Shown: positions 44,260-52,532 of the stretch, one piece after another
Position numbering within the stretch: the stretch's first letter is position 1
Layout: every line of letters starts with the position of its first letter
Assembly (NCBI GenBank): GCA_027484685.1
Contig: JAIXSO010000047.1
Span: forward strand, 124,001 to 188,000
DNA length: 64,000 nt
Reading direction: 5' to 3'
Source: Bacteroidota bacterium
GTDB lineage: Bacteria; Bacteroidota; Bacteroidia; UKL13-3
Translations under genes and position numbers: made by a program
The notes under the pieces: model-generated
What the model was told of the DNA's origin: nothing
Databases searched by the model: none
Seen by the model: the letters and a program-made list of their open reading frames with translations, nothing else

Positions 44260-45798
44260 ATGAAAAAAGTATTTTTAATTATATCATTAATTTTGTGCTT
44301 AAATTTTATCCAAGATTTTAGTCCACAATCGAAAAATATTACCGAAAAGTTTTTTCCAGAAATTAATGTAGAAATAAATACGCCTGCATTTAAAAAAGAA
44401 AAAGGATTTACTAACTACAATGAATTAATTGTTTTTATAAATCAACTACAAAAAAAATATCCCGACATTGTAAGCATAAAACATATTGGCGAAAGCCAAA
44501 AGGGTAAATCGGTTCCACTTGTTATTTTAAATAAAAAATCGGATACAAAAAAGTTAAAGGTGTTTTTTCAAGGTGGTTTGCATGGCGATGAAATGGCCAG
44601 TTCTGAGGGTGTGTTATTTATAATGGATAAGCTTTTAAATGATACTGCATATAGTTATTTATTGAACAAATTAGAAATTGCAATAATCCCCATAGCAAAC
44701 ATTGATGGCTACGAAGTACAAGATAGGTATGCAGCCAATGGCTTAGATTTAAATAGAGATCAAACCAAGTTGATGATTAAGGAAAGTGTGTTTTTAAAAC
44801 AAACTTTTAGTGATTTTAACCCACATGTTGCTATAGATTTTCATGAATACAGGCCGTTTAGAAAAGAATTTTCTCAATTAAGTTCTTATGGTATTACATC
44901 CTATTATGATGCCATGTTTATGACTTCGGGTAATTTGAATGTTCCTGAAAAAATAAGGGATTATACTAAAAATGTATTTGTTAAAAATGCTGAAAACGTA
45001 TTAAATAGTTTTGGCATTACAACCAGAGAATACCTTACCTCTGATAAAGTAATGGGCGATATTCATTTTAACCAAGGTTCAAATAATGCGCGTTCAAGTG
45101 CTACTTCATTTGCTTTAGCAAATACCATTTCAACTTTGGTAGAAATTAGAGGAGTTGGCTTAGGAAGAACTTCATTTAAACGCAGGGTATTTTCTGTTTT
45201 CTCCATTGGTATATCCTATTTAAAAACTGCTGTTGAGAACATGAATGAAGTAGATGAACTTTTAAAAAGTAAATTTAACACCAATAATTTAGCTATTGTT
45301 ACTAGCAAAAAAGAGAAAAGTGTTGAGCCTTTAAAAGTAATTGACTTAGAAACTGAAAAGGAAATAAACATTGATGTAACTATTTTTAATGCTTCAAAAT
45401 CAACAGCGGATTTAACTAGAAGTAAACCCTTTGCATACATCATTAAAAATAACCAACAAAGCATCATTGCAAAATTAAAAGTTCTGGGAGTAATTGTTAA
45501 TGAACTAGAAGCAGATAAAGAATTGGAAGTAGAAAGTTACTTAGTTAATGATTATAGTGTTGATGATGAAAAGAATGAAGGCGTTTATCAACAAAAAGTA
45601 AAAACAATAACAAGCATAGAAAAAAAACTTTTTCTAAAAGGATCCTATATTGTTTACATGAACCAAGAAAATTGCGGATTAGCAATAGAAACCTTAGAAC
45701 CAGAAGCTCCAAATGGTTTTATAAGTTTTGGCATTTTAACAACAAAACAAAATAATAAATTACCTATTTACAGATACTTAAAAAACGAAAAACTATAA
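44260..45798 (+). CDS. M14-family zinc carboxypeptidase, exported
   Basis: I start at ATG 44260 (MKKVFLIISL), two bases after the porin stop, giving a proper leader; a longer frame begins inside the porin gene. The 512-residue protein has the M14 zinc ligands His108 and Glu111 (LHGDE), His194 (DFHEY), the Asn164-Arg165 pair, and the late TLVEIRG segment with the catalytic-type Glu. A C-terminal beta-rich domain of about 180 residues follows. The family removes C-terminal amino acids. It is flanked by two porins, so trimming of imported peptides in the periplasm is likely. Confidence 0.88.
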   Translation: MKKVFLIISLILCLNFIQDFSPQSKNITEKFFPEINVEINTPAFKKEKGFTNYNELIVFINQLQKKYPDIVSIKHIGESQKGKSVPLVILNKKSDTKKLKVFFQGGLHGDEMASSEGVLFIMDKLLNDTAYSYLLNKLEIAIIPIANIDGYEVQDRYAANGLDLNRDQTKLMIKESVFLKQTFSDFNPHVAIDFHEYRPFRKEFSQLSSYGITSYYDAMFMTSGNLNVPEKIRDYTKNVFVKNAENVLNSFGITTREYLTSDKVMGDIHFNQGSNNARSSATSFALANTISTLVEIRGVGLGRTSFKRRVFSVFSIGISYLKTAVENMNEVDELLKSKFNTNNLAIVTSKKEKSVEPLKVIDLETEKEINIDVTIFNASKSTADLTRSKPFAYIIKNNQQSIIAKLKVLGVIVNELEADKELEVESYLVNDYSVDDEKNEGVYQQKVKTITSIEKKLFLKGSYIVYMNQENCGLAIETLEPEAPNGFISFGILTTKQNNKLPIYRYLKNEKL

Positions 45799-45800
45799 TT

Positions 45801-47021
45801 ATGAAAAACATAATACTCATCCTTACTTTTTTATTAAGTTTAAAAATTTCAGCACAGGAGTTACCTGCATCAAATCCACTAGAATTAGACACAAAAATTG
45901 GCAGAGGCTTAAATTTTAATTTTAACGATGGAAACTACTTTTTTAAAATTGGAGGAATGGTTCAACCGTATGTTGGAATTCAAAAAGACAGCACCAGCGA
46001 TTCCAAATATTTTATGAATGCAAAAAGAACTTATTTCAATTTATCGGGCAAAGCATCAAAAGAAAAGTTGGCATTTTTAATTCAAACAGATTTTAGTTTA
46101 AGTTCACCTTTGCTAGATGCTTGGGTAAGCTATACGCCAATTAATAATTTAAAATTTACCGTTGGTCAGGTTCAAACTTTTGCAAACAATAAAGAAATGA
46201 CCATCATGGAGAACCAATTACAGTTTATTGATAGAAGTTTAGTGAGTGAACAATTCAGTGCAACTGGAAGAGAATTTGGTTTGTTTATTGAATCAAAGTT
46301 TAATTTAGGAAAAATAGGTATTTTTCCGCAAATAGCTGTAACTTCGGGTGATGGCAGAAACTCTTTTGGTACAAGTTCAATTGATTATGATTTTGGGGGA
46401 TTAAAATATGTAGGTAGGTTAAATGTATTTCCATTCGGTTATTTTTCTGAGGGAAATAATACACAAATAGCCGACATTAAAGCTGAACAAAAACCAAAAC
46501 TAGCTTTAGGTATTTCTGGTAATTATAATGTAGGTGCTACCAATTCAAAAGGCGAAGGACATGGCAATTTTTTATTGTACGACATTGCAGGTAAAAACAA
46601 GCTACCCGATTACAGAAAATTATTTTACGATATCCATTTTAAATACAAAGGGTTTTCATTATTAACCGAATATGTAATTGCAACAGGAAAAGTAACTGAA
46701 GGTACTTTTATTGATCCAACAGGCATAGATGCCATAAAGACAACTGAAATAAGCCAATTACTTTCATTAGGAAATGGATTGAATATACAAACAGGATATA
46801 TTTATAAAAAGAAGTATGGAATTGATTGCAGGTACTCAATGGTTACTCCAGAATTTTCTGATAATGCTAATTCAATTATCCAAAAAAGAAATGAATGGAC
46901 TTTAGGGTTTACAAAATATGTAGACGAAAACAACTTAAAATATGGCGCTTCGTTCTCTCAAATTGATAATGGAACCTCAAAAACAACAGTAGGCTCATTT
47001 ATGGTTCAAGTAGCATTTTAA
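45801..47021 (+). CDS. Second porin of the phosphate-selective O/P type
   Basis: This 406-residue protein has a signal peptide (ending ISAQ) and barrel strands homologous to the porin at 42953. Shared features include the LNF.F..N opening, GGMVQPYVGIQ, LLDAWVSYTP, FTVGQVQTFANNKEM and RSLVSEQFSATGREFGLF. It ends VQVAF. It begins 2 bases after the carboxypeptidase stop. Two diverged paralogues around one peptidase suggest specificity for different peptides. Confidence 0.85.
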   Translation: MKNIILILTFLLSLKISAQELPASNPLELDTKIGRGLNFNFNDGNYFFKIGGMVQPYVGIQKDSTSDSKYFMNAKRTYFNLSGKASKEKLAFLIQTDFSLSSPLLDAWVSYTPINNLKFTVGQVQTFANNKEMTIMENQLQFIDRSLVSEQFSATGREFGLFIESKFNLGKIGIFPQIAVTSGDGRNSFGTSSIDYDFGGLKYVGRLNVFPFGYFSEGNNTQIADIKAEQKPKLALGISGNYNVGATNSKGEGHGNFLLYDIAGKNKLPDYRKLFYDIHFKYKGFSLLTEYVIATGKVTEGTFIDPTGIDAIKTTEISQLLSLGNGLNIQTGYIYKKKYGIDCRYSMVTPEFSDNANSIIQKRNEWTLGFTKYVDENNLKYGASFSQIDNGTSKTTVGSFMVQVAF

Positions 47022-47037
47022 TTAAAAAATTTACACA

Positions 47038-48249
47038 ATGAATACAACGCTAAAAAGCATATTGAGTCACCTTACATTTTATGTATTAATTGCCATAATT
47101 TCGGGGGTTTTGTTGGGTCATTTTGCTCCACATTATGGCATAAAGCTAGAATTTATTGGCAACGCGTTTATTAGCATTATTAAAGTATTTATTGCCCCAA
47201 TCATATTTTTTACCATTGTTTTAGGCATCAGTTCAATGGGCGATTTAAAAAAAGTAGGCCGCATTGGTATCAAATCATTAGTTTACTTTGAGGTTGTAAC
47301 CACCATTTCGCTGGCAATTGGTGTAGCAGTAGCTTTAATTTTAAAACCAGGAAATATTGATAGAAGCCAAATACTAATTGCTGATGTTTCAAAATATGCC
47401 AAACAAGGAAGTGAGGGTTTTAGTTGGTTAAAATTTTTAGAAGCCAACTTAACAATTCAAATATTAATTATTGCCATTATATTAGGCATTTTGTTGAATT
47501 TTTATAAAAATAAAAATGCCGTAATAAATTTATTAAACAAAGGGTCTAAATTTGTATTCAAACTACTCAAATATGTAATGTACCTTGCACCTGTTGCCGC
47601 CTTTGGCGCAATGGCTTTCACAGTTGCAAAATTTGGACTCCATACACTTATTCCATTAGGTAAATTACTTGCATGTGTTTATGTAACCATGGCATTATTT
47701 ATTTTCGTAATTTTAGGTTCAATAATGAAATATTACGGACTCAATATTTTCAAATTTTTAAATTACATCAAAAACGAAATTTTAATTGTATTGGGAACAT
47801 CATCATCAGAAACTGCATTACCTAGTTTAATGAATAAACTCGAAAAATCGGGCTGTAGCGTTCCTATAGTTGGTTTGGTTATACCAGCGGGCTATTCATT
47901 TAATTTAGATGGTACCTCAATTTACCTTTCAATGGCAGCTATCTTTTTAGCGCAACTATACAATGTGCCTTTAAGCTTCCAAGAAATTTTGATGTTAATA
48001 GGTATTTTAATGCTTACATCAAAAGGTGCGGCAGGAGTTACTGGAAGTGGGTTTGTGGTACTAGCTTCTACATTAGCATCAATGCATACCATACCACTTG
48101 AAGGTTTAGGCTTTTTGTGGGGCGTTGATAAATTTATGAGCGAAGCACGCGCTATTACAAACATTATTGGCAATGCCGTTGCAACTATTGTTATTGCAAA
48201 AAGCGAAAAAGAATTTGATGAAACACTTTACAATGAAATGGTAAAATAA
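47038..48249 (+). CDS. Dicarboxylate/amino acid:cation symporter (DAACS)
   Basis: The 403-residue membrane protein has the eight helices and two re-entrant hairpins of the GltP/DctA family. Diagnostic segments are GTSSSETALPSLMNKLE (hairpin 1), PAGYSFNLDGTSIYLSMA (helix 7, NMDGT-like), and SKGAAGVTGSGFVVLAST (hairpin 2). The family imports aspartate, glutamate or C4-dicarboxylates with Na+ or H+. It lies 16 bases after the second porin gene and before the asparaginase gene. Aspartate uptake is the natural prediction. Confidence 0.9.
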   Translation: MNTTLKSILSHLTFYVLIAIISGVLLGHFAPHYGIKLEFIGNAFISIIKVFIAPIIFFTIVLGISSMGDLKKVGRIGIKSLVYFEVVTTISLAIGVAVALILKPGNIDRSQILIADVSKYAKQGSEGFSWLKFLEANLTIQILIIAIILGILLNFYKNKNAVINLLNKGSKFVFKLLKYVMYLAPVAAFGAMAFTVAKFGLHTLIPLGKLLACVYVTMALFIFVILGSIMKYYGLNIFKFLNYIKNEILIVLGTSSSETALPSLMNKLEKSGCSVPIVGLVIPAGYSFNLDGTSIYLSMAAIFLAQLYNVPLSFQEILMLIGILMLTSKGAAGVTGSGFVVLASTLASMHTIPLEGLGFLWGVDKFMSEARAITNIIGNAVATIVIAKSEKEFDETLYNEMVK

Positions 48250-48301
48250 CTTCTTTTGTAATTGTATATTTTTTATTTGCTTGCGCCATCAAATAAAAAT
48301 T

Positions 48302-49321
48302 ATGCAAAACCCTATTTTAGTTGAAGTATACCGAGCCAATGTATTAGAAAGTTTTCACCGCGGAGTTATTTGTGTAGTAAATGAAAACAATGAAGTTGTT
48401 TTTAGCAAAGGCAATGTGGAACAAGTTTGCTACCCAAGATCAGCTATGAAATTCATTCAAGTTTTACCATTAATAGCTTTGGGAGGAATTGAAAAATTTG
48501 GTTTTACTTTAGAAGAAATTGCGGTGATGTGTGGTTCGCATAATGCCGAACAAGAGCATATAAATACAGTTGAAAGTATTTTGGCTAAAATTGGTTTAAA
48601 CCGCAATGATTTATTTTGTGGACCACAATATCCAAGCTCTAAAAGCGAGGCCAATGCTTTAATTAAACAAGATAAAAAACCTGAACATATTCATAATAAT
48701 TGTAGCGGAAAACATGCAGGCATGTTGGCTTTATGCCAATTAATAAATGCCCCAATTACTGATTACATCAATCCAAATCATGCCATCCAGCAATTGATTT
48801 TAGAGTATGTAGAAAAAATATATGAATATCCGCGTGCTAAAATGGCTACAGCTTTAGATGGTTGCTCTGCTCCTATTTATTCTATTCCCGTTATCAATCA
48901 AGCCATTGGGTTTAAAAATTTGGTAAGTAATAACTATGACGAAAAGTTGGCAAATGCTTGTAAAATAATGATAGAAGCCGTTGGCAAATTTCCATTTATG
49001 GTAGCAGGTTCAAAGCGTTATTGCACCGATATGATGCAAATTACAGCACCAAAAATAATTGGAAAAACAGGTGCTGAAGGTGTATTTTGCATGAGTTTAC
49101 CCGAGCAAAAATTAGGTGTTTGTATAAAAATAGATGATGGAAAAATGTTGCCTCAATACAATGTAGCACAAGCATTTGTAGAGGCAACAGGTTTGTTTAA
49201 TCAAGATACTTTAATACCATTGCATCATTATTTGCAAGAAAACTTAACCAACTTTAACAAATTTACTGTTGGTGAAATTAAGGCAGTAGATGGTTTATTT
49301 GATGGCTTGAAAATTGGTTAA
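48302..49321 (+). CDS. Zinc-type L-asparaginase (Rhizobium ReAV-like, class 3)
   Basis: I start at ATG 48302 (MQNPILVE), seven codons inside the longer frame. The 339-residue enzyme matches the Rhizobium etli inducible asparaginase family. The catalytic Ser47-Lys50 pair (PRSAMK), Ser79 (CGSH), and the cysteine/lysine zinc site Cys134, Lys137 and Cys188 are all present, in near-identical numbering to ReAV as I remember it. It converts asparagine to aspartate and ammonia. It is last in the operon, 52 bases after the symporter, and delivers aspartate to the same pool as the isoaspartyl dipeptidase. Confidence 0.9.
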   Translation: MQNPILVEVYRANVLESFHRGVICVVNENNEVVFSKGNVEQVCYPRSAMKFIQVLPLIALGGIEKFGFTLEEIAVMCGSHNAEQEHINTVESILAKIGLNRNDLFCGPQYPSSKSEANALIKQDKKPEHIHNNCSGKHAGMLALCQLINAPITDYINPNHAIQQLILEYVEKIYEYPRAKMATALDGCSAPIYSIPVINQAIGFKNLVSNNYDEKLANACKIMIEAVGKFPFMVAGSKRYCTDMMQITAPKIIGKTGAEGVFCMSLPEQKLGVCIKIDDGKMLPQYNVAQAFVEATGLFNQDTLIPLHHYLQENLTNFNKFTVGEIKAVDGLFDGLKIG

Positions 49322-49327
49322 GAATTA

Positions 49328-49518
49328 TATGAAAGGTTTAGTTTTGTGGTTAATGATAAAAATGAAAAAATTGCAGTTCAAATTGATTTAAAATCTATTG
49401 TAAACATCAAGAAACTATTTTGGATTTATTGGATGGAATAATTGCTGAAAGCAGAAAGAATGAAGAAAAAGTTCCCCTTTCTAAAGTGATTAAAAATCTT
49501 GAAAAACTAGGTAATTAG
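49328..49518 (+). pseudogene. Frameshifted antitoxin remnant
   Basis: Frame 49331-49402 reads ERFSFVVNDKNEKIAVQIDL (then KSIV), and after a one-base loss near 49402-49404 the frame continues as HQETILDLLDGIIAESRKNE to a stop at 49516-49518. The joined sequence of about 60 residues resembles Bacteroidota type II antitoxins with a VVNDKxEKIAVQI opening and a short C-terminal helix. No toxin gene follows. It is probably a relic. The call depends on correcting one base. Confidence 0.5.
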
Positions 49519-49528
49519 CAACAATATA

Positions 49529-49560
49529 TTGTTGGTGTCGCTTCGCTAAAACACCAACAA
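49529..49560. repeat. 10-bp inverted repeat upstream of pabB
   Basis: TTGTTGGTGT (49529-49538) and ACACCAACAA (49551-49560) enclose a 12-base loop with CGCTTCGC. It lies between the broken antitoxin gene and pabB. It could end transcription from the left or be a REP-like palindrome. Confidence 0.6.
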
Positions 49561-49570
49561 TGGCGAAAAA

Positions 49571-50848
49571 ATGAACACAACTGAACTACAAAATATAAAA
49601 CAAAAAGCAATTGATTTGGCAAATCAATTGGAAGTTTGTTTGCTGCTTGATAATAATGAAAGTATTAATGCTTTTGGTGTGCATGATGCAGAGTTTATAA
49701 TGGCTGCTGGTGTAAAACATAGCATTACTGGCGATAACCAAAACGACTTTGAAAAACTAAAAGCTTTTAAAAAAACTCATACCAATGACTATATTTTTGG
49801 ATATTTAACTTACGACTTAAAAAATCAAATAGAAAAACTACAATCTATTCATACCAATGGAATACAGTTCCCAAGTTTGTATTTTTTCGTTCCAGAACAT
49901 TTGTTAATTGTAGACAAAAACAATCAAATTATATTTAAAAGTAGTCTGTTTAAGAGTCTTAAAGAATGGTTACACTCTATTGATAATAAAACAAATACAG
50001 AAGAAAAAAATCAGAAAATTTGTACTCTAAAACAACGAATTAGTAAGGAAAACTATTTAGCAAACATTGAAAAAATAAAGAACCATATTTTAGAAGGCGA
50101 TGTATATGAGTTAAATTATTGCATGGAGTTTTTTGATGATAATGCCAATATAAACCCAACCGAAATTTACCAAAAACTAAAAGCTAAATCGCCAGTGCCA
50201 TTTGGTGCTTATTTAAAATATTTTGACCAATACCTTATTTGCGCAAGCCCTGAAAGATTTATATGCAAAAGAAATAACCAACTCATTTCTCAACCCATAA
50301 AAGGAACCGTAAAACGCAATTTATTAGATGAAGAAAAAGACAATGAATTGAAAGCATCGTTGTTAAACTCAGAAAAGGAACGTGCTGAAAATTTGATGAT
50401 TGTGGATTTAGTAAGAAATGATTTGGCCCATTCGTCAAAAACTGGAAGTATAAAAGTAGATGAGCTTTTTGGCATTTATTCGTTCCAGCAAGTTCATCAA
50501 ATGATTTCAACAGTTTCGAGCACTATTAAAGATGAAGTTAACCCAATTGATGCAATTATACATGCGTTTCCCATGGGAAGTATGACAGGTGCACCCAAAG
50601 TAATGGCTATGGAATTAATTGAACAATATGAGCAAACCAAACGTGGATTATATAGCGGTGCTGTTGGCTATTTTACGCCTGAAGGCAACTTCGATTTTAA
50701 TGTAGTTATCCGCTCTATTCAATACAATAAAGCCAATAATTACTTAAACATCATGGTGGGTGGTGCCATTACTTTTGATAGCATTGCGGAGCAAGAATAT
50801 GAAGAGTGTTTGTTAAAAGCCCAAGCTACTATGCAATCGTTGCAATAA
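49571..50848 (+). CDS. pabB: Aminodeoxychorismate synthase component I
   Basis: The 425-residue chorismate-binding enzyme has CASPERF, QPIKGTVKR, MIVDLVRNDL, GSMTGAPKVMAMELI and YSGAVGYF motifs. The PIKGT sequence, with its active-site Lys, marks the PabB group (TrpE has PIAGT). It makes 4-amino-4-deoxychorismate for folate from chorismate and ammonia. Partner PabA and PabC genes are not adjacent. The start at 49571 follows a hairpin, with no obvious Shine-Dalgarno. Confidence 0.92.
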   Translation: MNTTELQNIKQKAIDLANQLEVCLLLDNNESINAFGVHDAEFIMAAGVKHSITGDNQNDFEKLKAFKKTHTNDYIFGYLTYDLKNQIEKLQSIHTNGIQFPSLYFFVPEHLLIVDKNNQIIFKSSLFKSLKEWLHSIDNKTNTEEKNQKICTLKQRISKENYLANIEKIKNHILEGDVYELNYCMEFFDDNANINPTEIYQKLKAKSPVPFGAYLKYFDQYLICASPERFICKRNNQLISQPIKGTVKRNLLDEEKDNELKASLLNSEKERAENLMIVDLVRNDLAHSSKTGSIKVDELFGIYSFQQVHQMISTVSSTIKDEVNPIDAIIHAFPMGSMTGAPKVMAMELIEQYEQTKRGLYSGAVGYFTPEGNFDFNVVIRSIQYNKANNYLNIMVGGAITFDSIAEQEYEECLLKAQATMQSLQ

Positions 50849-50890
50849 ATGTTGATTATTGTTTCTTGTAATTTTATATAATTGCATAGA

Positions 50891-52006
50891 ATGAAACGAA
50901 TAATTTTTCCAATAATAATTGCTTTACTTTTTACTGTTAGTGCGCGTGCACAAAAATTATTTCCTATTTTACTAAAAGAAAAATGGGGCTACATGAACCA
51001 AGAAGGAAAAGTGGTAATTACCCCTAAATACGATATTGCCATGGAGTTTAATGAAGGCCATGCAGTAGTGGCTTTAGACAATATGCCATGTTTAATTAAT
51101 ATCAACGAAAAGCGAGTAATTGACACAGGTTTGTATGAGTTTATTTCAACTTACAGTGAAGGCAGTTGTGCTGTACGCAATTTTAAAAAACGCTGGAGTT
51201 ATGTAAATGGTGCAGGAAAAACCATTTTAAAATTAGATTCATTTATATACGAAGCCAACCCTTTTCACAATGGTTTAGCGCGCGTAAGTCGCCAAGTTGA
51301 CGATATTACCCAAAAATTCGGTTTTGATATTTCAAGATTATCGTATCGTTTTGCTTACCTTAAAACAGATGGCAAATATGCCAGTGAATTTATTTACCGA
51401 GATGCAGAAGATTTTGAAAATAACATTGCTCGTGTTAAAGAAAACACCCTAACTTATTTAATAAACAATAAGTTTGAAAAAAAATGTAATGAACTAACAG
51501 AAATTGGTAAGTTTAATGAAGGCTTAGCTGTAATTATTGACAATGGAAAATTTGGCTACATAAATACCAATGGAGAAATTGCAATTCCGGCTCAATTTGA
51601 TTATGCCAGTATGTTTTACAATGGTTTTGCCGAGGTAGAAATAACAGGAAAATCGTGTTTTATTAATACACTTGGCGAAAAACAATTTGAAGCAAAATTT
51701 GAAGAAATTAGACCTTATGGCGAAGGTTTTGCTGGATTTAAACAATTGGGTAAATATGGTTTTATAAATGCCAAAGGCGATTTAATGATGCAACCATATT
51801 ACGATGATGTGGCCTATTTTGTAAATGGTTTATGCCCCGTAAGAAAAGGTCAAAATTGGGGCGCAATTAACAAAGAAGGTAAACTTATTTTAAAATTGGA
51901 ATTTGACTATGTAGGTCCTTTTGAAGATGGTGTGGCCGAAGTCATTTACAAAGGCGTTTCGTTATATGCTGATACCAAAGGAAACTTACTTCCTATTTGG
52001 GAATAA
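50891..52006 (+). CDS. WG-repeat protein, exported
   Basis: I start at ATG 50891 (MKRIIFPIII) rather than the TTG three codons earlier. The 371-residue protein has a signal peptide ending ARAQ. It consists of about seven WG/beta repeats of roughly 40-50 residues, with recurring EKWGYMNQEGKVVI, GKFGYINTNGEIAIP, GKYGFINAKGDL and QNWGAINKEGKL cores. Such proteins form beta-propeller-like arrays and probably mediate protein contacts in the envelope. No catalytic residues can be assigned. Confidence 0.85.
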   Translation: MKRIIFPIIIALLFTVSARAQKLFPILLKEKWGYMNQEGKVVITPKYDIAMEFNEGHAVVALDNMPCLININEKRVIDTGLYEFISTYSEGSCAVRNFKKRWSYVNGAGKTILKLDSFIYEANPFHNGLARVSRQVDDITQKFGFDISRLSYRFAYLKTDGKYASEFIYRDAEDFENNIARVKENTLTYLINNKFEKKCNELTEIGKFNEGLAVIIDNGKFGYINTNGEIAIPAQFDYASMFYNGFAEVEITGKSCFINTLGEKQFEAKFEEIRPYGEGFAGFKQLGKYGFINAKGDLMMQPYYDDVAYFVNGLCPVRKGQNWGAINKEGKLILKLEFDYVGPFEDGVAEVIYKGVSLYADTKGNLLPIWE

Positions 52007-52049
52007 TAAATCATTGATTTTTAATTATATTTGGAAAAAATAAAATAAC

Positions 52050-52241
52050 ATGACCTATCTTTCAATAAATACAAACAAAAAAGAAGCTAAATTATTTTTA
52101 GAATATATTAAAACACTTTCCTTCGTGACTATTCATCAAGAGCCAAATGAAATCACAAAAAAGGCAATTGAAGAGGTAAAACAAGGCAAAACAAAAAAAC
52201 ATAAAAGTGCTAAAGAATTGACAGCTTTTTTAAATAAATAA
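52050..52241 (+). CDS. Antitoxin of a YafQ-type pair
   Basis: The 63-residue protein has the same strand-helix start as the antitoxins at 23101 and 31786 (TYLSINTNKKEAKLFLEYIK, LSFVTI), then ITKKAIEEVKQGKTKKHKSA and a tail ending TAFLNK. It lies 2 bases before the toxin gene. The tail matches the 31786 protein. It should neutralise the toxin and repress the pair. Confidence 0.75.
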   Translation: MTYLSINTNKKEAKLFLEYIKTLSFVTIHQEPNEITKKAIEEVKQGKTKKHKSAKELTAFLNK

Positions 52242-52243
52242 AT

Positions 52244-52516
52244 TTGTTTACACTACATACAACTAAGCAGTTTCAAAAAGACTACAAATTATGTATCAAA
52301 AGAAATTTGAATTTAAAGTTAATAAATTCAACTTTTGAAATATTGGAAAAAACAGGAACCTTACCTACAAAATACAAAACACATAAATTGAGAGGTAATT
52401 ATGAAAACCATTGGGAATGCCATATCCAACCTGATTGGCTTTTAATTTGGTTTTGTGATTTAGAAAAAAAAGAAATTCACCTAATTAGAACTGGCACCCA
52501 CAGCGATTTATTTTAA
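52244..52516 (+). CDS. YafQ-family mRNA endonuclease toxin, TTG start
   Basis: This 90-residue toxin carries the full YafQ signature: HKLRG, CHIQPDWLLIW, RTGTHSDLF. His, His, Asp, His and Phe at the places described as catalytic in E. coli YafQ are all present. The start is TTG at 52244, two bases after the antitoxin stop, since no ATG is found before the conserved FTLHTTKQFQKDYK opening. It cleaves mRNA on the ribosome. The next gene starts only 16 bases later. Confidence 0.88.
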   Translation: MFTLHTTKQFQKDYKLCIKRNLNLKLINSTFEILEKTGTLPTKYKTHKLRGNYENHWECHIQPDWLLIWFCDLEKKEIHLIRTGTHSDLF

Positions 52517-52532
52517 TTAACCCAATTATTTT

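Noticed and set aside
49331-49390. Short plus ORF starting MKGLVLWLMIKMKKLQ
   Set aside because: It is the wrong frame of the broken antitoxin and stops after 20 codons.
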